A stretch of DNA of 64,000 nt from Spirochaetota bacterium (GTDB lineage: Bacteria > Spirochaetota > UBA4802 > UBA5550), in assembly GCA_016933025.1 (NCBI GenBank), contig JAFGBT010000001.1, positions 1-64,000 on the forward strand. Direction: 5' to 3'. Below the pieces are notes generated by a model. That model was not told the DNA's origin and did no database searches. It saw only the letters and a list, made by a program, of their open reading frames with translations. Numbering within the stretch: position 1 is the first letter of the stretch; every line of letters starts with the position of its first letter. Shown here piece by piece: positions 9,312 to 18,153 of the stretch. The translations under genes and the position numbers were made by a program.

Positions 9312-10199
9312 ATGGCAATGTTCGAAAAACCGGAAAGCACCTGCCCGCTCTGCGGAGGACTGTCAATAAGAAAACGCTACGACATCCGAAGGTGCTCGCC
9401 ATCCTTCCAGGTTTACGTATGCGATTCGTGCGGGTTCATGTTCATGAACCCGCGACTCAGCGCCGACGCGGTCAGGGATCTTTACCGCGAAGACTACTAT
9501 TCAGGCATTGCTGATTATTCATATATTGACGAGAGAGACTTCGACAGCTATTTTCGCCATGTCTGGGACAGCCGCGTGCGCGTAATACGCCGCTACGCAC
9601 CGAAAGGCAATTTTTTGGATGTCGGGTCCTCTTTCGGGGGCTTTCTGCGGAGCGCATCGAAATACTATGAACCGTACGGTATAGAGATATCAGGTTACTC
9701 TGGCGGCCATGCCAGATCATACTTCGGCAGCTCTATCCATATCGGCACCCTTGAGGATCATCCCTTCCCCCACGATCACTTTGCAGTCATTACGATGGTA
9801 GAGCTTATCGAGCACCTCGCCGACCCCATCGCGGCCATAGGGGAAAGCCATGCCCTCCTTCGGAAAAACGGCCTCCTGGTGATCCAGACCGCGAACATGG
9901 ACGGCCTTCAGGCAAAGCTGCAGGAGGATCGGTATCCCTACTTCATGCCGGGCCACCTATCCTATTTTACAATGAAAAACCTTTGTATGGCGCTTGCGGG
10001 ATGCGGCTTCAGCAGTATAGAAGTCTATTATCCGGTCGAATTCGGCCTGTTGCCCAAACTGATGAAATCCCGCGCTACCTTCAGGTCGCCACTCGATTAT
10101 CTGCGGTGGCTGCGCATTGCCGCCTATCATTATGCCGGCAAGATACATGCCGGCAATTTTGCTGTTACCAGCTCAATGGTGGTATACGCAATAAAGTGA
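9312..10199 (+). CDS. class I SAM methyltransferase with N-terminal zinc ribbon
   Basis: A 295-residue protein with a four-Cys zinc ribbon at the N-terminus (Cys11, Cys14, Cys37, Cys40), then a Methyltransf_23-type domain: motif I FLDVGSSFGGFL at about 101-112, EIS after beta-2, and VELIEHLADP near residue 165. Such ribbon-plus-methyltransferase proteins are common in O-antigen and sugar-modification clusters, where they C- or O-methylate nucleotide sugars or glycans. It lies 36 bases after the previous methyltransferase in the same direction. The substrate is not predictable here. Confidence 0.85.
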   Translation: MAMFEKPESTCPLCGGLSIRKRYDIRRCSPSFQVYVCDSCGFMFMNPRLSADAVRDLYREDYYSGIADYSYIDERDFDSYFRHVWDSRVRVIRRYAPKGNFLDVGSSFGGFLRSASKYYEPYGIEISGYSGGHARSYFGSSIHIGTLEDHPFPHDHFAVITMVELIEHLADPIAAIGESHALLRKNGLLVIQTANMDGLQAKLQEDRYPYFMPGHLSYFTMKNLCMALAGCGFSSIEVYYPVEFGLLPKLMKSRATFRSPLDYLRWLRIAAYHYAGKIHAGNFAVTSSMVVYAIK

Positions 10200-10271
10200 C
10201 GATTCATCAGGCATAGACATAAAAATTCTTGACCGCCAGCAGGCCTTTATTTATGTATATGCTCCATCAAT

Positions 10272-12329
10272 ATGGGAATACTTTCGAAGATCCTTGGTAT
10301 TATTCAAAACCGCTACCGCGGCAACATTCATCTCGCGTGCACCTATGGCGTCGTGATGATACTACTGTATGCCTTCTACCGGGCGCGTGTATACCTCTAT
10401 ATTCAGGAACTGCATCCCCAGGTACACCTCAGGGGATTCTGGGAATATGCCGCTCTTTCATTTCATTATGACAGCATCGTCATTGTGTTTTCTCTTACCG
10501 CGATCCTTGTTATCCTAATTGCGCTGGATGGAAATAAAAAAACAAAGTACGCCGCGCTTTCGTTCTTTTCCGTCCTCTTTATTTTTTTCATTCTATTCAG
10601 CATCGACTTCTTCAGGGTATACCAAACCACATTCCAGAAAAACTTTGCCGGCAGGGAGCACTTCTCCGGTCTCGGCAGCATCATCGGATCGGCAATCGCT
10701 GAATTCTCGACCGAATTCTACCTGTTATTTTTTATACTCGCACCGTTTACCGTAATAATTGGAGAATTGCTCCGCCGTATCGAAACCGACATAGACATCG
10801 CAGGATACATACGTTCGGCCCCCAAACGTAAAAGAAGGGCCGCGATCCTTATCATTCCGGCAGTATTGGCCTTCTTCATGCTGTCATTCGCGCTGACTTC
10901 ACCGTATGTCCCCGCAGCGTCATTCAGGGATCGTTATGAAAAAGTTGACGCCGGAAGGTTCATGGCGATGCTGCATGAATTTTCAATGAACCCGGTTTAC
11001 AATCTTTTTTCCGGACGCGCAAACGGAGATACGGCCGCCGCCGGATACGAATTGCTGGGAGGTTTGTTTTCATTCGGGTTGAACACCGATTCCCTGGCCA
11101 CCGAACTGACCCACGGTCTTTCGAACGCAATCCCCCGCGGCAAACGGTACAATATCATACTCTATTTCTTTGAATCAACGCCCTACAAATACTATGACCT
11201 GAAAATCGGCAACAGACTCCTTCTGAGCAACTGGCACCGCCTTGGTAAAAACAGCCTTAATTTCAGAAAACATTTCGCTAATTACCCGCTCTCGGCGAAC
11301 GCGCTCATGAGCGTATTCACCTCGGCGTATGACATGAACACGAAAGATATGGCAATACAGAGGTATCCGGATATCGCCCTACGCACCATGCCCGAAATCC
11401 TGAAGGATCACGGTTACCAGACATGCCTGATCCATACGGGGAATCTCGCCTACGCCGGTCAGAGAAGCTTTTTAAAAAACAGGAAGATCGACGATATCAT
11501 CGAGTACAAACAGCTGATTAAATTATCCCCCTACAACAGCGACGTCGGGTGGGGAGTCGACGATCGCGCTATGATCGGTCCGGCAATCGATTTCATGCGC
11601 AAACATCGCGATTCGCCACATCTCCTCGTTCTCATGCCCGTCAACCCGCATCATCCTTATGCTATCCCGGATGAATCGTTCGACATCTCCAGTGAGGATA
11701 TGGAAGACTTCCATGAGTCAATGAGCCTATGGAATAATTACCGCAATTCACTCTATTATTCTGACGCATGTCTCGGCATGCTGATCGACAGGCTTGAGCG
11801 TGCGGGACTCATGGAGGACACCCTGCTCTTTCTTTTTTCCGATCACGGAGAGGCTTTCTACCAGCACAGGATGAACTATAACCACCCGCTTTACCTATAC
11901 AACGAGAACGTCCATATCCCGTTTATCATTTACAACAAAAAGCTATTCCCGTACCCCCAATATTTCAACGGGATAACACGCCATATCGATATATTGCCGA
12001 CCGTGCTTGACATACTTGGAATACCGGGCTCGTCCGAGCAGGAAGGATTGTCCATCCTTGCGCCACACCGCGAGCAGATGGCACTTCTCCATACCTCGTG
12101 GAAGGACGACTACATGGGGGTCGTCGATCAGCGCTGGAAATACATTGTTAGGACCGATAGCGGGATAGAAGAGTTGTATGATCTCGAACAGGATCCTGAC
12201 GAGAAAAAAAATATATCGCTGAAACACCCTGACCTGGTAAATCGTTACCGCTCGTTTGTCGGAAAGGCGAGGCTGTACAAGAGCGAGTATTACCGGCGAA
12301 TCCTGGAAAAAGAAATGCCCGTGAATTGA
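10272..12329 (+). CDS. membrane sulfatase/LTA-synthase-family phosphotransferase
   Basis: A 685-residue protein with about five N-terminal membrane helices (between residues 20 and 210), then a large extracytoplasmic alkaline-phosphatase-superfamily domain. Visible active-site segments are NIILYFFEST (start of the domain, metal ligand Glu), the NPHHPY segment and FLFSDHGEAFYQH (Asp/His metal ligands near residue 520); a Ser in SANALMSV is the likely nucleophile. This architecture is that of LTA synthases, opgB-like and EptA-like enzymes that move phosphoglycerol or phosphoethanolamine head groups onto surface glycans or lipids. It is probably the membrane-side enzyme of the preceding cluster, with 72 bases between them. 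Which head group it transfers is not clear. Confidence 0.8.
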   Translation: MGILSKILGIIQNRYRGNIHLACTYGVVMILLYAFYRARVYLYIQELHPQVHLRGFWEYAALSFHYDSIVIVFSLTAILVILIALDGNKKTKYAALSFFSVLFIFFILFSIDFFRVYQTTFQKNFAGREHFSGLGSIIGSAIAEFSTEFYLLFFILAPFTVIIGELLRRIETDIDIAGYIRSAPKRKRRAAILIIPAVLAFFMLSFALTSPYVPAASFRDRYEKVDAGRFMAMLHEFSMNPVYNLFSGRANGDTAAAGYELLGGLFSFGLNTDSLATELTHGLSNAIPRGKRYNIILYFFESTPYKYYDLKIGNRLLLSNWHRLGKNSLNFRKHFANYPLSANALMSVFTSAYDMNTKDMAIQRYPDIALRTMPEILKDHGYQTCLIHTGNLAYAGQRSFLKNRKIDDIIEYKQLIKLSPYNSDVGWGVDDRAMIGPAIDFMRKHRDSPHLLVLMPVNPHHPYAIPDESFDISSEDMEDFHESMSLWNNYRNSLYYSDACLGMLIDRLERAGLMEDTLLFLFSDHGEAFYQHRMNYNHPLYLYNENVHIPFIIYNKKLFPYPQYFNGITRHIDILPTVLDILGIPGSSEQEGLSILAPHREQMALLHTSWKDDYMGVVDQRWKYIVRTDSGIEELYDLEQDPDEKKNISLKHPDLVNRYRSFVGKARLYKSEYYRRILEKEMPVN

Positions 12330-12349
12330 GAATGCCGGGCAACGTCGCG

Positions 12350-13699
12350 TCACCTGTCTTGCATCGGCACGAAACTCTTTTCCTCAAGGCTCACCTGAAT
12401 GTAAGCCGGGCGTATGATCTTCCCCTGCATAATCTGCTCGATACGGTGCGCACACCATCCGACGACCCGGGCCATGGCGAATATCGGCGTATAGAGCTCT
12501 TTGGGGATGCCGAGCATCTCATAAACGAACCCCGAATAGAAATCGACGTTGGCGGATATTATCTTTTTATTCCTGTCGGCAAGCATCTTCGAGGCAATCC
12601 GCTCCACGTGATCGTAGAGCGCGAACTCTTCCTCGTAGCCTTTTTTCACCGCGAGCTTCCGTGCATATTCCTTGAGCATTATCGCACGAGGATCGGACAT
12701 GGTGTATACGGCATGCCCGAAGCCGTAAATTTTACCCGACCGGTCGCCCGCCTTTCTTTCCAGTATCTTTGCCAGGTATGATTTTATCGACCGTTCGCTG
12801 TCCCAGTTGGAGACCTCCCGTTTCAGGTCCTTAATCATGTCCTTGACCTGCTCGTTTGCTCCGCCATGAAGGTGGCCGGAGAGCGAGGCTATTCCCGCAG
12901 CGATGGCCATGTAGGTGTTCGCGCCGCTGGACGAAACGGTACGGACCGAAAACGTCGAATTGTTCCCGCCTCCATGCTCGGCGTGGAGTATCATCGCTAT
13001 GTCGAAGAGGCGTGCATCATCGGCGTCAGGCTTTTCTCCCTGCAGCATGTAGAGAAAATTCTCGGCCGTGGATAGCTCAGGCTTCGGCCGCACGATCCGG
13101 AGATCAGCCCCCTTGCTGTACCTGAGCACGTTATAATTCGTCGCAACGATGACCGGAAATTTTGCTATTAAATTGATGCTCTGCCGGCACACGTTGTTGA
13201 TGTCAGTTGAATCGGCCTCCTCGTCGCAGCGGCTCAAGTGAGAGATTACGCTGTGGAGGGCGTACATCTGGTTGTCGTTCTGGACTTCGCCCATAATGAT
13301 CTGACGCTCGGCCTTTGAGAGGGCGCGCCTTTTACCGATCTCCCTGGCAAACTTCCGGTAGTCGGAGCGCGCCGGGAGCTCGCCGGTGATGAGAAGATAC
13401 GCAACCTCCTCAAAGCCGTAGCGATTCTGCTTTTCATATTCTTCGACCAGCTTCTCAATGTCATACCCGCAATAGTATAATTTCCCGGGAACCGGATTAA
13501 TGGCATACTCGTTCTTTCTGCCCTCTTTTCGTATTCGTTTATAACCGTCCACACGCCCCTTGGTGGTAATTCCCACAACAACGCCCGTGCCGTCGGGATT
13601 CCTCAATCCAAGCTTTACATTGCGCTCCTTGATTATGCGAGGTGTGAGGTAATCGTTAAGAAGGGAAAGTTTTTCAATTCTTTTTATGATATCTTCCAT
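12350..13699 (-). CDS. citrate synthase
   Basis: A 449-residue citrate synthase-family enzyme that condenses acetyl-CoA with oxaloacetate. It shows the family signature GFGHAVY with the catalytic His, the earlier HGGANEQ segment with the second His, and Asp in NVDFYSGFVYEMLG. It carries an N-terminal extension of about 50 residues before the core; the whole length is typical of a divergent long bacterial citrate synthase found in spirochaetes and clostridia. A GAGG ribosome-binding site precedes the ATG. It converges on the membrane phosphotransferase gene. Related 2-methylcitrate synthases share these motifs, so the substrate is likely but not certain. No other TCA gene lies nearby. Confidence 0.9.
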   Translation of the reverse strand: MEDIIKRIEKLSLLNDYLTPRIIKERNVKLGLRNPDGTGVVVGITTKGRVDGYKRIRKEGRKNEYAINPVPGKLYYCGYDIEKLVEEYEKQNRYGFEEVAYLLITGELPARSDYRKFAREIGKRRALSKAERQIIMGEVQNDNQMYALHSVISHLSRCDEEADSTDINNVCRQSINLIAKFPVIVATNYNVLRYSKGADLRIVRPKPELSTAENFLYMLQGEKPDADDARLFDIAMILHAEHGGGNNSTFSVRTVSSSGANTYMAIAAGIASLSGHLHGGANEQVKDMIKDLKREVSNWDSERSIKSYLAKILERKAGDRSGKIYGFGHAVYTMSDPRAIMLKEYARKLAVKKGYEEEFALYDHVERIASKMLADRNKKIISANVDFYSGFVYEMLGIPKELYTPIFAMARVVGWCAHRIEQIMQGKIIRPAYIQVSLEEKSFVPMQDR

Positions 13700-13756
13700 G
13701 GGCGTTCCTCCGGATCAGGAGAATAGCCTACAAACGCGACCATTGGTGTCAACTTT

Positions 13757-14662
13757 TTAATATCTGACAGGTGGAAAATCGATAAGGACCGCAGTCATGT
13801 CGTCCTTCTGTTTTTCAGGCGCCCCCATGAAACCGTAAACTGAGGCAAAGAGCTCATGGACCACCAGTTGCGGCACAAGGCTGATGTTTTCAAGAAGTAT
13901 CTTGATCATGCGCGCCTCTCCGTATTCTTCCATTGGATTGCCCGGCCTGTAGGCCTCGATTATGCCGTCGCTGTAGTATAGTATAGAGTCCCCCTCGTAT
14001 AGTGTGAACTGGCAGGAAGGAATATCGAGGTATCTGTCTTCGAGAAGGCTCCTCACGTCGCCGCTCAGAAGGTTCCCCTTCATCGGAATCCATCCTTTTT
14101 CCTCGTTGTTGAGGTTGTATACATCGACTACGCGCTCCTGGAATTTCCGCACTATGACCGGAAACAGCATGCCCCTGTTGTAAAATTTCAGATGAAATTT
14201 GTCCCCTTCGTTATATATGAATGTAAAAAGAACACATGCGAAATCGTGCGAATTCGAGCCCTCCATGATGTCGGTGAAACTGCTGCAGATCGTCCTGACC
14301 AGTAGATCGCAATCGACCGATCCGCAGTTGTAAAATAACTCCCGCACCTGCCCGACGGAGATCGTTATGGCAGAGCGGAGGCGAACCAGGTTTGTATAGG
14401 CGGGAAGCCCGTGCCCGCTCATGTCGGCGAAAATAAACAGGTAATTACCGTCCGGGAGCTGAATCAGGTCGAAATAATCGCCGGAAAGTATCGCGCCGTA
14501 CGCGCGCTGGAACCCTATCCCGACATTCAGCTTCTTGTTATAAAAATTCTGAAATAGCCCCCTGATAAGGACCTTGTCCCTTTCTCGAATGGAGTTCGCC
14601 TCAGCGTGAAGAAGCTCGAATTGCCTCAGTTTTTCAGTATCGTGCTCGGTCATATGCCTCAC
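13757..14662 (-). CDS. SpoIIE/RsbU-type PP2C phosphatase
   Basis: A 301-residue serine/threonine phosphatase of the SpoIIE group, the type that dephosphorylates anti-sigma-factor antagonists. The metal-binding signature GDYFDLIQLPDG (about 72-83), FADMSGHGLPA (about 92-102) and the late segments YSDGIIEA and DDMTAVLIDF are intact, so it should be active. There is a short helical N-terminus but no PAS, GAF or receiver domain, so the input signal is not visible. It starts at a GTG (14662) or an ATG three codons on (14653), 13 bases after pgi, and is probably co-transcribed with it. No antagonist or anti-sigma gene is adjacent; the nearest GHKL-type domain is at the right end of the window. Confidence 0.85.
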   Translation of the reverse strand: MRHMTEHDTEKLRQFELLHAEANSIRERDKVLIRGLFQNFYNKKLNVGIGFQRAYGAILSGDYFDLIQLPDGNYLFIFADMSGHGLPAYTNLVRLRSAITISVGQVRELFYNCGSVDCDLLVRTICSSFTDIMEGSNSHDFACVLFTFIYNEGDKFHLKFYNRGMLFPVIVRKFQERVVDVYNLNNEEKGWIPMKGNLLSGDVRSLLEDRYLDIPSCQFTLYEGDSILYYSDGIIEAYRPGNPMEEYGEARMIKILLENISLVPQLVVHELFASVYGFMGAPEKQKDDMTAVLIDFPPVRY

Positions 14663-14675
14663 GTAAGAAATTCGG

Positions 14676-16301
14676 TTACCGATTGTTCCGGCAAAAACGG
14701 ATCAGCCTCGCTGTGGAGCCATGGTGCATGAGTTCCCCCTTATAATCGGGATCTAACTCAGACAATATTTTTTGCGCGAGCACTTTGCCGAGCTCAACAC
14801 CCCACTGATCAAAGGAAAAGATATCCCAGATAACGCCCTGGGTGAATATTTTATGCTCATACATCGCTATCAATTTTCCCAGGATAAAAGGTGTGAGCTC
14901 CTTTGCGAGTATCGTGTTGCTCGGCCTGTTCCCCGGGAAGGTACGATAGGGTATCTGGTGAACCGGGACCCCCTCTGCCTTCAATTGCTTTTCGTCCTTT
15001 CCAAAGGCCAGCGCCTCGGTCTGCGCTATCATGTTGGCAATAAGCTTGCGGTGATGGTCCCCGGTACTGTTGAGCGACCGCGCAAAGCCGATAAAGTCCG
15101 CAGGCACCAGCCTGGTTCCCTGGTGCAATAACTGGAAGAACGCATGCTGGCCGTTCGTTCCCGGTTCGCCCCAGATAACGGGGCCGGTATCGTAATTCAC
15201 GCTCAGGCCCGAGCGGTCGACGCATTTGCCGCTCGATTCCATGTCGACCTGCTGCAGGTAGGCCGGGAAACGGGCAAGGTACTGTTCATAGGGCAATACC
15301 GCGTATGTCCCAGCACCGAAAAAATTGTTATACCAGACTCCCATGAGCGCCATGATTACGGGGATGTTTCGCTCAAACGGCTCGTTCCTGAAATGGAGGT
15401 CCATCTGATGGAATCCCTCCAGCATAGATATGAAGTTATTGTACCCGATGGATATCATCAATGAGAGGCCTATCGCTGATGTCAGGGAATATCTCCCGCC
15501 CACCCAGTCCCAGAATTCGAACATGTTCTCCGGGGAAATACCGAATCGTGCAACCGCTTCGGCGTTGGAAGAGAGGGCCGCGAAATGCCGCGGCACTGCC
15601 TTTTCCGAAGAGAGGCCGCGTATGATCCATTTCCGCGCTGACTCAGCATTGGTCATGGTCTCCTGCGTTGTGAATGTCTTGGACGCGACAATGAACAGTG
15701 TCTCTTCGGGATCAAGATCTCCGAGCGTCTCGACAAGATGCGTATCGTCGACGTTAGAAACAAAACGTACGTTCAACTCCCTTTTCGCGTAGAACCTGAG
15801 AGCCTCGGTCGCCATGCAGGGCCCCAGGTCTGAGCCGCCGATCCCGATGTTTATGACGTTCCTGATCGGCCTGCCGGTGTGCCCCTTCCATGTTCCGTCC
15901 CTCACGCTTTCAGAAAAATTTTTCATTTTATCGAGAACTGAAAGCACCCGGGGCATTACATCGACACCCTCAACAGTCATGGGTATCCCGCTCCTGTTTC
16001 GCAACGCGACGTGAAGGACTGCCCGGTCTTCCGTCTTGTTTATTCTATAACCCCGGAACATTCTTTCGATTTCATCTTTCAGGCCACGCGCTCCGGCAAG
16101 CCCTATAAGGAGACGCATGGTCGTCGGCGTTATTCTGTTCTTGGAATAATCGAAATATATATCGCCTTCGTCGATGGTGAAGAGATCCGCCCTCTGGGGA
16201 TCATTATCGAACAGCTCCCTGAGCGTGACGTCACGGATTTTATTATAATGCTTCCTGAGTGATTTCCATTCTTTTAATTCTCTTAACCGTCGCTTTGCCA
16301 T
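14676..16301 (-). CDS. pgi: glucose-6-phosphate isomerase
   Basis: Interconverts glucose-6-phosphate and fructose-6-phosphate in glycolysis and gluconeogenesis. The 541-residue protein has the family motifs GIGGSDLGP (about residue 155) and SKTFTTQET (about 209), plus the late GVELGKVLA segment. The length matches the long bacterial/eukaryotic PGI. A GTG two codons upstream is possible, but I chose the ATG at 16301 because a GAGG ribosome-binding site sits 7 bases before it. A good promoter lies at 16390-16418. The SpoIIE-type phosphatase follows closely. Confidence 0.96.
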   Translation of the reverse strand: MAKRRLRELKEWKSLRKHYNKIRDVTLRELFDNDPQRADLFTIDEGDIYFDYSKNRITPTTMRLLIGLAGARGLKDEIERMFRGYRINKTEDRAVLHVALRNRSGIPMTVEGVDVMPRVLSVLDKMKNFSESVRDGTWKGHTGRPIRNVINIGIGGSDLGPCMATEALRFYAKRELNVRFVSNVDDTHLVETLGDLDPEETLFIVASKTFTTQETMTNAESARKWIIRGLSSEKAVPRHFAALSSNAEAVARFGISPENMFEFWDWVGGRYSLTSAIGLSLMISIGYNNFISMLEGFHQMDLHFRNEPFERNIPVIMALMGVWYNNFFGAGTYAVLPYEQYLARFPAYLQQVDMESSGKCVDRSGLSVNYDTGPVIWGEPGTNGQHAFFQLLHQGTRLVPADFIGFARSLNSTGDHHRKLIANMIAQTEALAFGKDEKQLKAEGVPVHQIPYRTFPGNRPSNTILAKELTPFILGKLIAMYEHKIFTQGVIWDIFSFDQWGVELGKVLAQKILSELDPDYKGELMHHGSTARLIRFCRNNR

Positions 16302-16389
16302 AAGCACCTCGGCTGATTTTCGGTCACCGCACGTAAAGCATAGAAGGAAGGCGGTTCACCGCCATTCTGCTTGTGTAAAATCGCGTAAA

Positions 16390-16418
16390 ATTATATTATA
16401 TGAAAGCGAGTGCGTCAA
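16390..16418 (-). promoter_or_regulatory. sigma-70 promoter of pgi
   Basis: On the minus strand TTGACG (16418-16413) and a perfect TATAAT (16395-16390) are separated by exactly 17 bases. A second overlapping TATAAT lies five bases on. The predicted start gives a leader of about 80 bases before pgi. The site lies in the gap after the endonuclease gene, so pgi and the phosphatase form a separate transcription unit. Confidence 0.65.
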
Positions 16419-16446
16419 CTACTTTACGAGGCATACGCTATATTGA

Positions 16447-17157
16447 TCAGGCGATACGTTTAATGCAAAGATCTGCGATACAGCATTGTTCGCATGACGG
16501 TCTTTTCTTGCAAAAATCCTTTCCATGTGCAACGATAAGGGCGTGATACTCGTTATATTTTCCTACTGATGGTCTTACGTGCTTATGAAAGAGTTCCTGT
16601 ATTTCGGAATAGGATTCGCCACCGGAGAGTATTCCGAACCTTGCAAATATGCGCTTGGTATACGCGTCAACGACGAAGACGGGACGGTTGAGGGCATAGA
16701 GGAGTATGGAATCCGCTGTCTCAGGACCGATGCCGTTGACCGAAAGGAGCTCCTGCCTTAGGGCATGTGTGTCCATGGCGCTGATAGCTGCATAATTTGC
16801 CATGTGCCCCCTGTACCATGCGAGAAAGTTTTTTATCTTTTTCGCCTTCTCGTTATAATACCCGGTAGAGCGTATCAGCCTGGCCAGCCTGTCTGCCCGT
16901 ACAGAGAGGAGAGAGTCTGGATCAAGAAGGCCGTCCCTTTTCAGTCGGCAGAGTGCGGCATCGACGTTCTTCCACGCAACGTTCTGGGTGAGAATGGCCC
17001 CGATAGATATCTCAAAAAAGTCCGCTTCACCCCTCGGCGCGCCGACATGATACTCCCCTGAAAATGAGCGTTGATTAACGATAGGCCACCATCCCTGGGG
17101 GCCATGAAAGGAAAGGAGCTTTCTGTAGACCAATAGGAACTGGTTCATCGGCGTCAT
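16447..17157 (-). CDS. endonuclease III-like DNA glycosylase (HhH-GPD) with [4Fe-4S] motif
   Basis: A 236-residue base-excision-repair glycosylase. The helix-hairpin-helix LLSVNGIGPETADSI is followed by the catalytic Asp in VVDAYTKR. A C-terminal Cys set (C-x5-C-x2-C-x5-C) resembles the [4Fe-4S] loop of endonuclease III. The Lys that makes Nth a bifunctional glycosylase/AP lyase (GRKTAN in E. coli) is replaced here by Glu in GPETAD. The protein is therefore more like the monofunctional or Mig-like branch and should not be called nth. Residues 20-45 form an extra N-terminal segment (WWPIV and EYHVG) typical of this branch. The exact damaged-base substrate is unknown. Confidence 0.85.
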   Translation of the reverse strand: MTPMNQFLLVYRKLLSFHGPQGWWPIVNQRSFSGEYHVGAPRGEADFFEISIGAILTQNVAWKNVDAALCRLKRDGLLDPDSLLSVRADRLARLIRSTGYYNEKAKKIKNFLAWYRGHMANYAAISAMDTHALRQELLSVNGIGPETADSILLYALNRPVFVVDAYTKRIFARFGILSGGESYSEIQELFHKHVRPSVGKYNEYHALIVAHGKDFCKKRPSCEQCCIADLCIKRIA

Positions 17158-17236
17158 CTAAACAGAGGATTGCTCGTCTGTACTCACGGTGGCCGGACAT
17201 ATCCAGGGGTATGACGATACATGCATCATGATTCTT

Positions 17237-17740
17237 TCAGGATACCGGTAGACGCTTGGAATCAGGCTGATCTACCAGAATAACGCCGTCATCTTTGTAT
17301 TTTTTCAGGAGGAAATGTGAAACGGTCGACTGGACCCCCTGTATCGTTGCGAGCTTTTCCGAGACGAAGAGGGCCACTTCCCGCAGATTTTCGCCTTCAA
17401 CCTGAACAAGCAGATCATAACCGCCGGAAAGCAGGTAAACCGTTGTCACTTCGGGGAAGCGGTAAATAGATTCAGCCACGGAATCGAATCCCACTTTTCT
17501 CTCCGGGATGACCTTGACTTCAATGAGCGCCTTGACTTCATTCAGCCGTATTCTCTGCCAGTTAATATTCGTGTGATAGCCGAGAATAATCCTGTCGGAT
17601 TCAAGCTTTTTAACAGACTTCTTCACCTTCTCGGTCGGGACGCCCACCTGCTTGGCGATATCTTCGTAATCTGATTTTGCGTTATTATTGAGTATTTCAA
17701 GAATACGTTCGTCAGTTTCATCCACCTTGTAGGGTTTCAT
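17237..17740 (-). CDS. Lrp/AsnC-family transcriptional regulator
   Basis: A 167-residue feast/famine regulator: an N-terminal helix-turn-helix (about residues 7-60, DERILEILNNNAKSDYEDIA) and a C-terminal RAM ligand domain with VKVIPE, then VTTVYLLSGGYDLLVQV, the usual amino-acid-sensing and oligomerising fold. The C-terminal tail after the RAM domain is about 15 residues longer than in Lrp. I chose the ATG at 17740 because an AAGGAG site lies 6 bases before it; the ATG at 17746 would be directly on top of that site. The neighbours (tatA upstream, endonuclease downstream) do not reveal the target genes. Confidence 0.88.
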   Translation of the reverse strand: MKPYKVDETDERILEILNNNAKSDYEDIAKQVGVPTEKVKKSVKKLESDRIILGYHTNINWQRIRLNEVKALIEVKVIPERKVGFDSVAESIYRFPEVTTVYLLSGGYDLLVQVEGENLREVALFVSEKLATIQGVQSTVSHFLLKKYKDDGVILVDQPDSKRLPVS

Positions 17741-17798
17741 GGTCATCTCCTTGCGAGAGTTTTACTATGAAAACTGAATGTCCCGATAGTATTGGCGA

Positions 17799-18008
17799 CT
17801 ATTCTTTTTTCGTATCGGTGGTTTCGTCCTTCTTGTCGTCGCTTTCGCCAGAAATTGATTTCTTGAATTCCCTTATACCATGGCCAAGGTCCTTTGCTAT
17901 TTTCGGAAGCTTATTTGCCCCAAAAATGACAAGTACTATGAGCAATATCAGGGCCAGTTCCCAGGGGCCGACATGTGGAAGAATCGCCAGATTCGGTGCT
18001 GTATTCAT
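17799..18008 (-). CDS. tatA: Sec-independent translocase subunit TatA/TatE
   Basis: A 69-residue single-span protein of the twin-arginine export pore. The order is typical: a short N-terminus, a membrane helix (about residues 17-33, ALILLIVLVIFG), the hinge NKLPKIAKDLG, an amphipathic helix, and an acidic/lysine-rich tail. A GGAGG ribosome-binding site precedes the ATG. No tatC is nearby, so the rest of the system is elsewhere. Confidence 0.92.
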   Translation of the reverse strand: MNTAPNLAILPHVGPWELALILLIVLVIFGANKLPKIAKDLGHGIREFKKSISGESDDKKDETTDTKKE

Positions 18009-18153
18009 ACGGTACCTCCAGATATATTCACCGGTCGCTTACGGCAGGCGTATCAAAACCGGGTAGTTTAACAAAACTAACGCCATATAAATTCGGTAAA
18101 GACTTTTGTCAAATTAAATTCCGGTAACGCTGCGATAATATGAAACGGCATCG

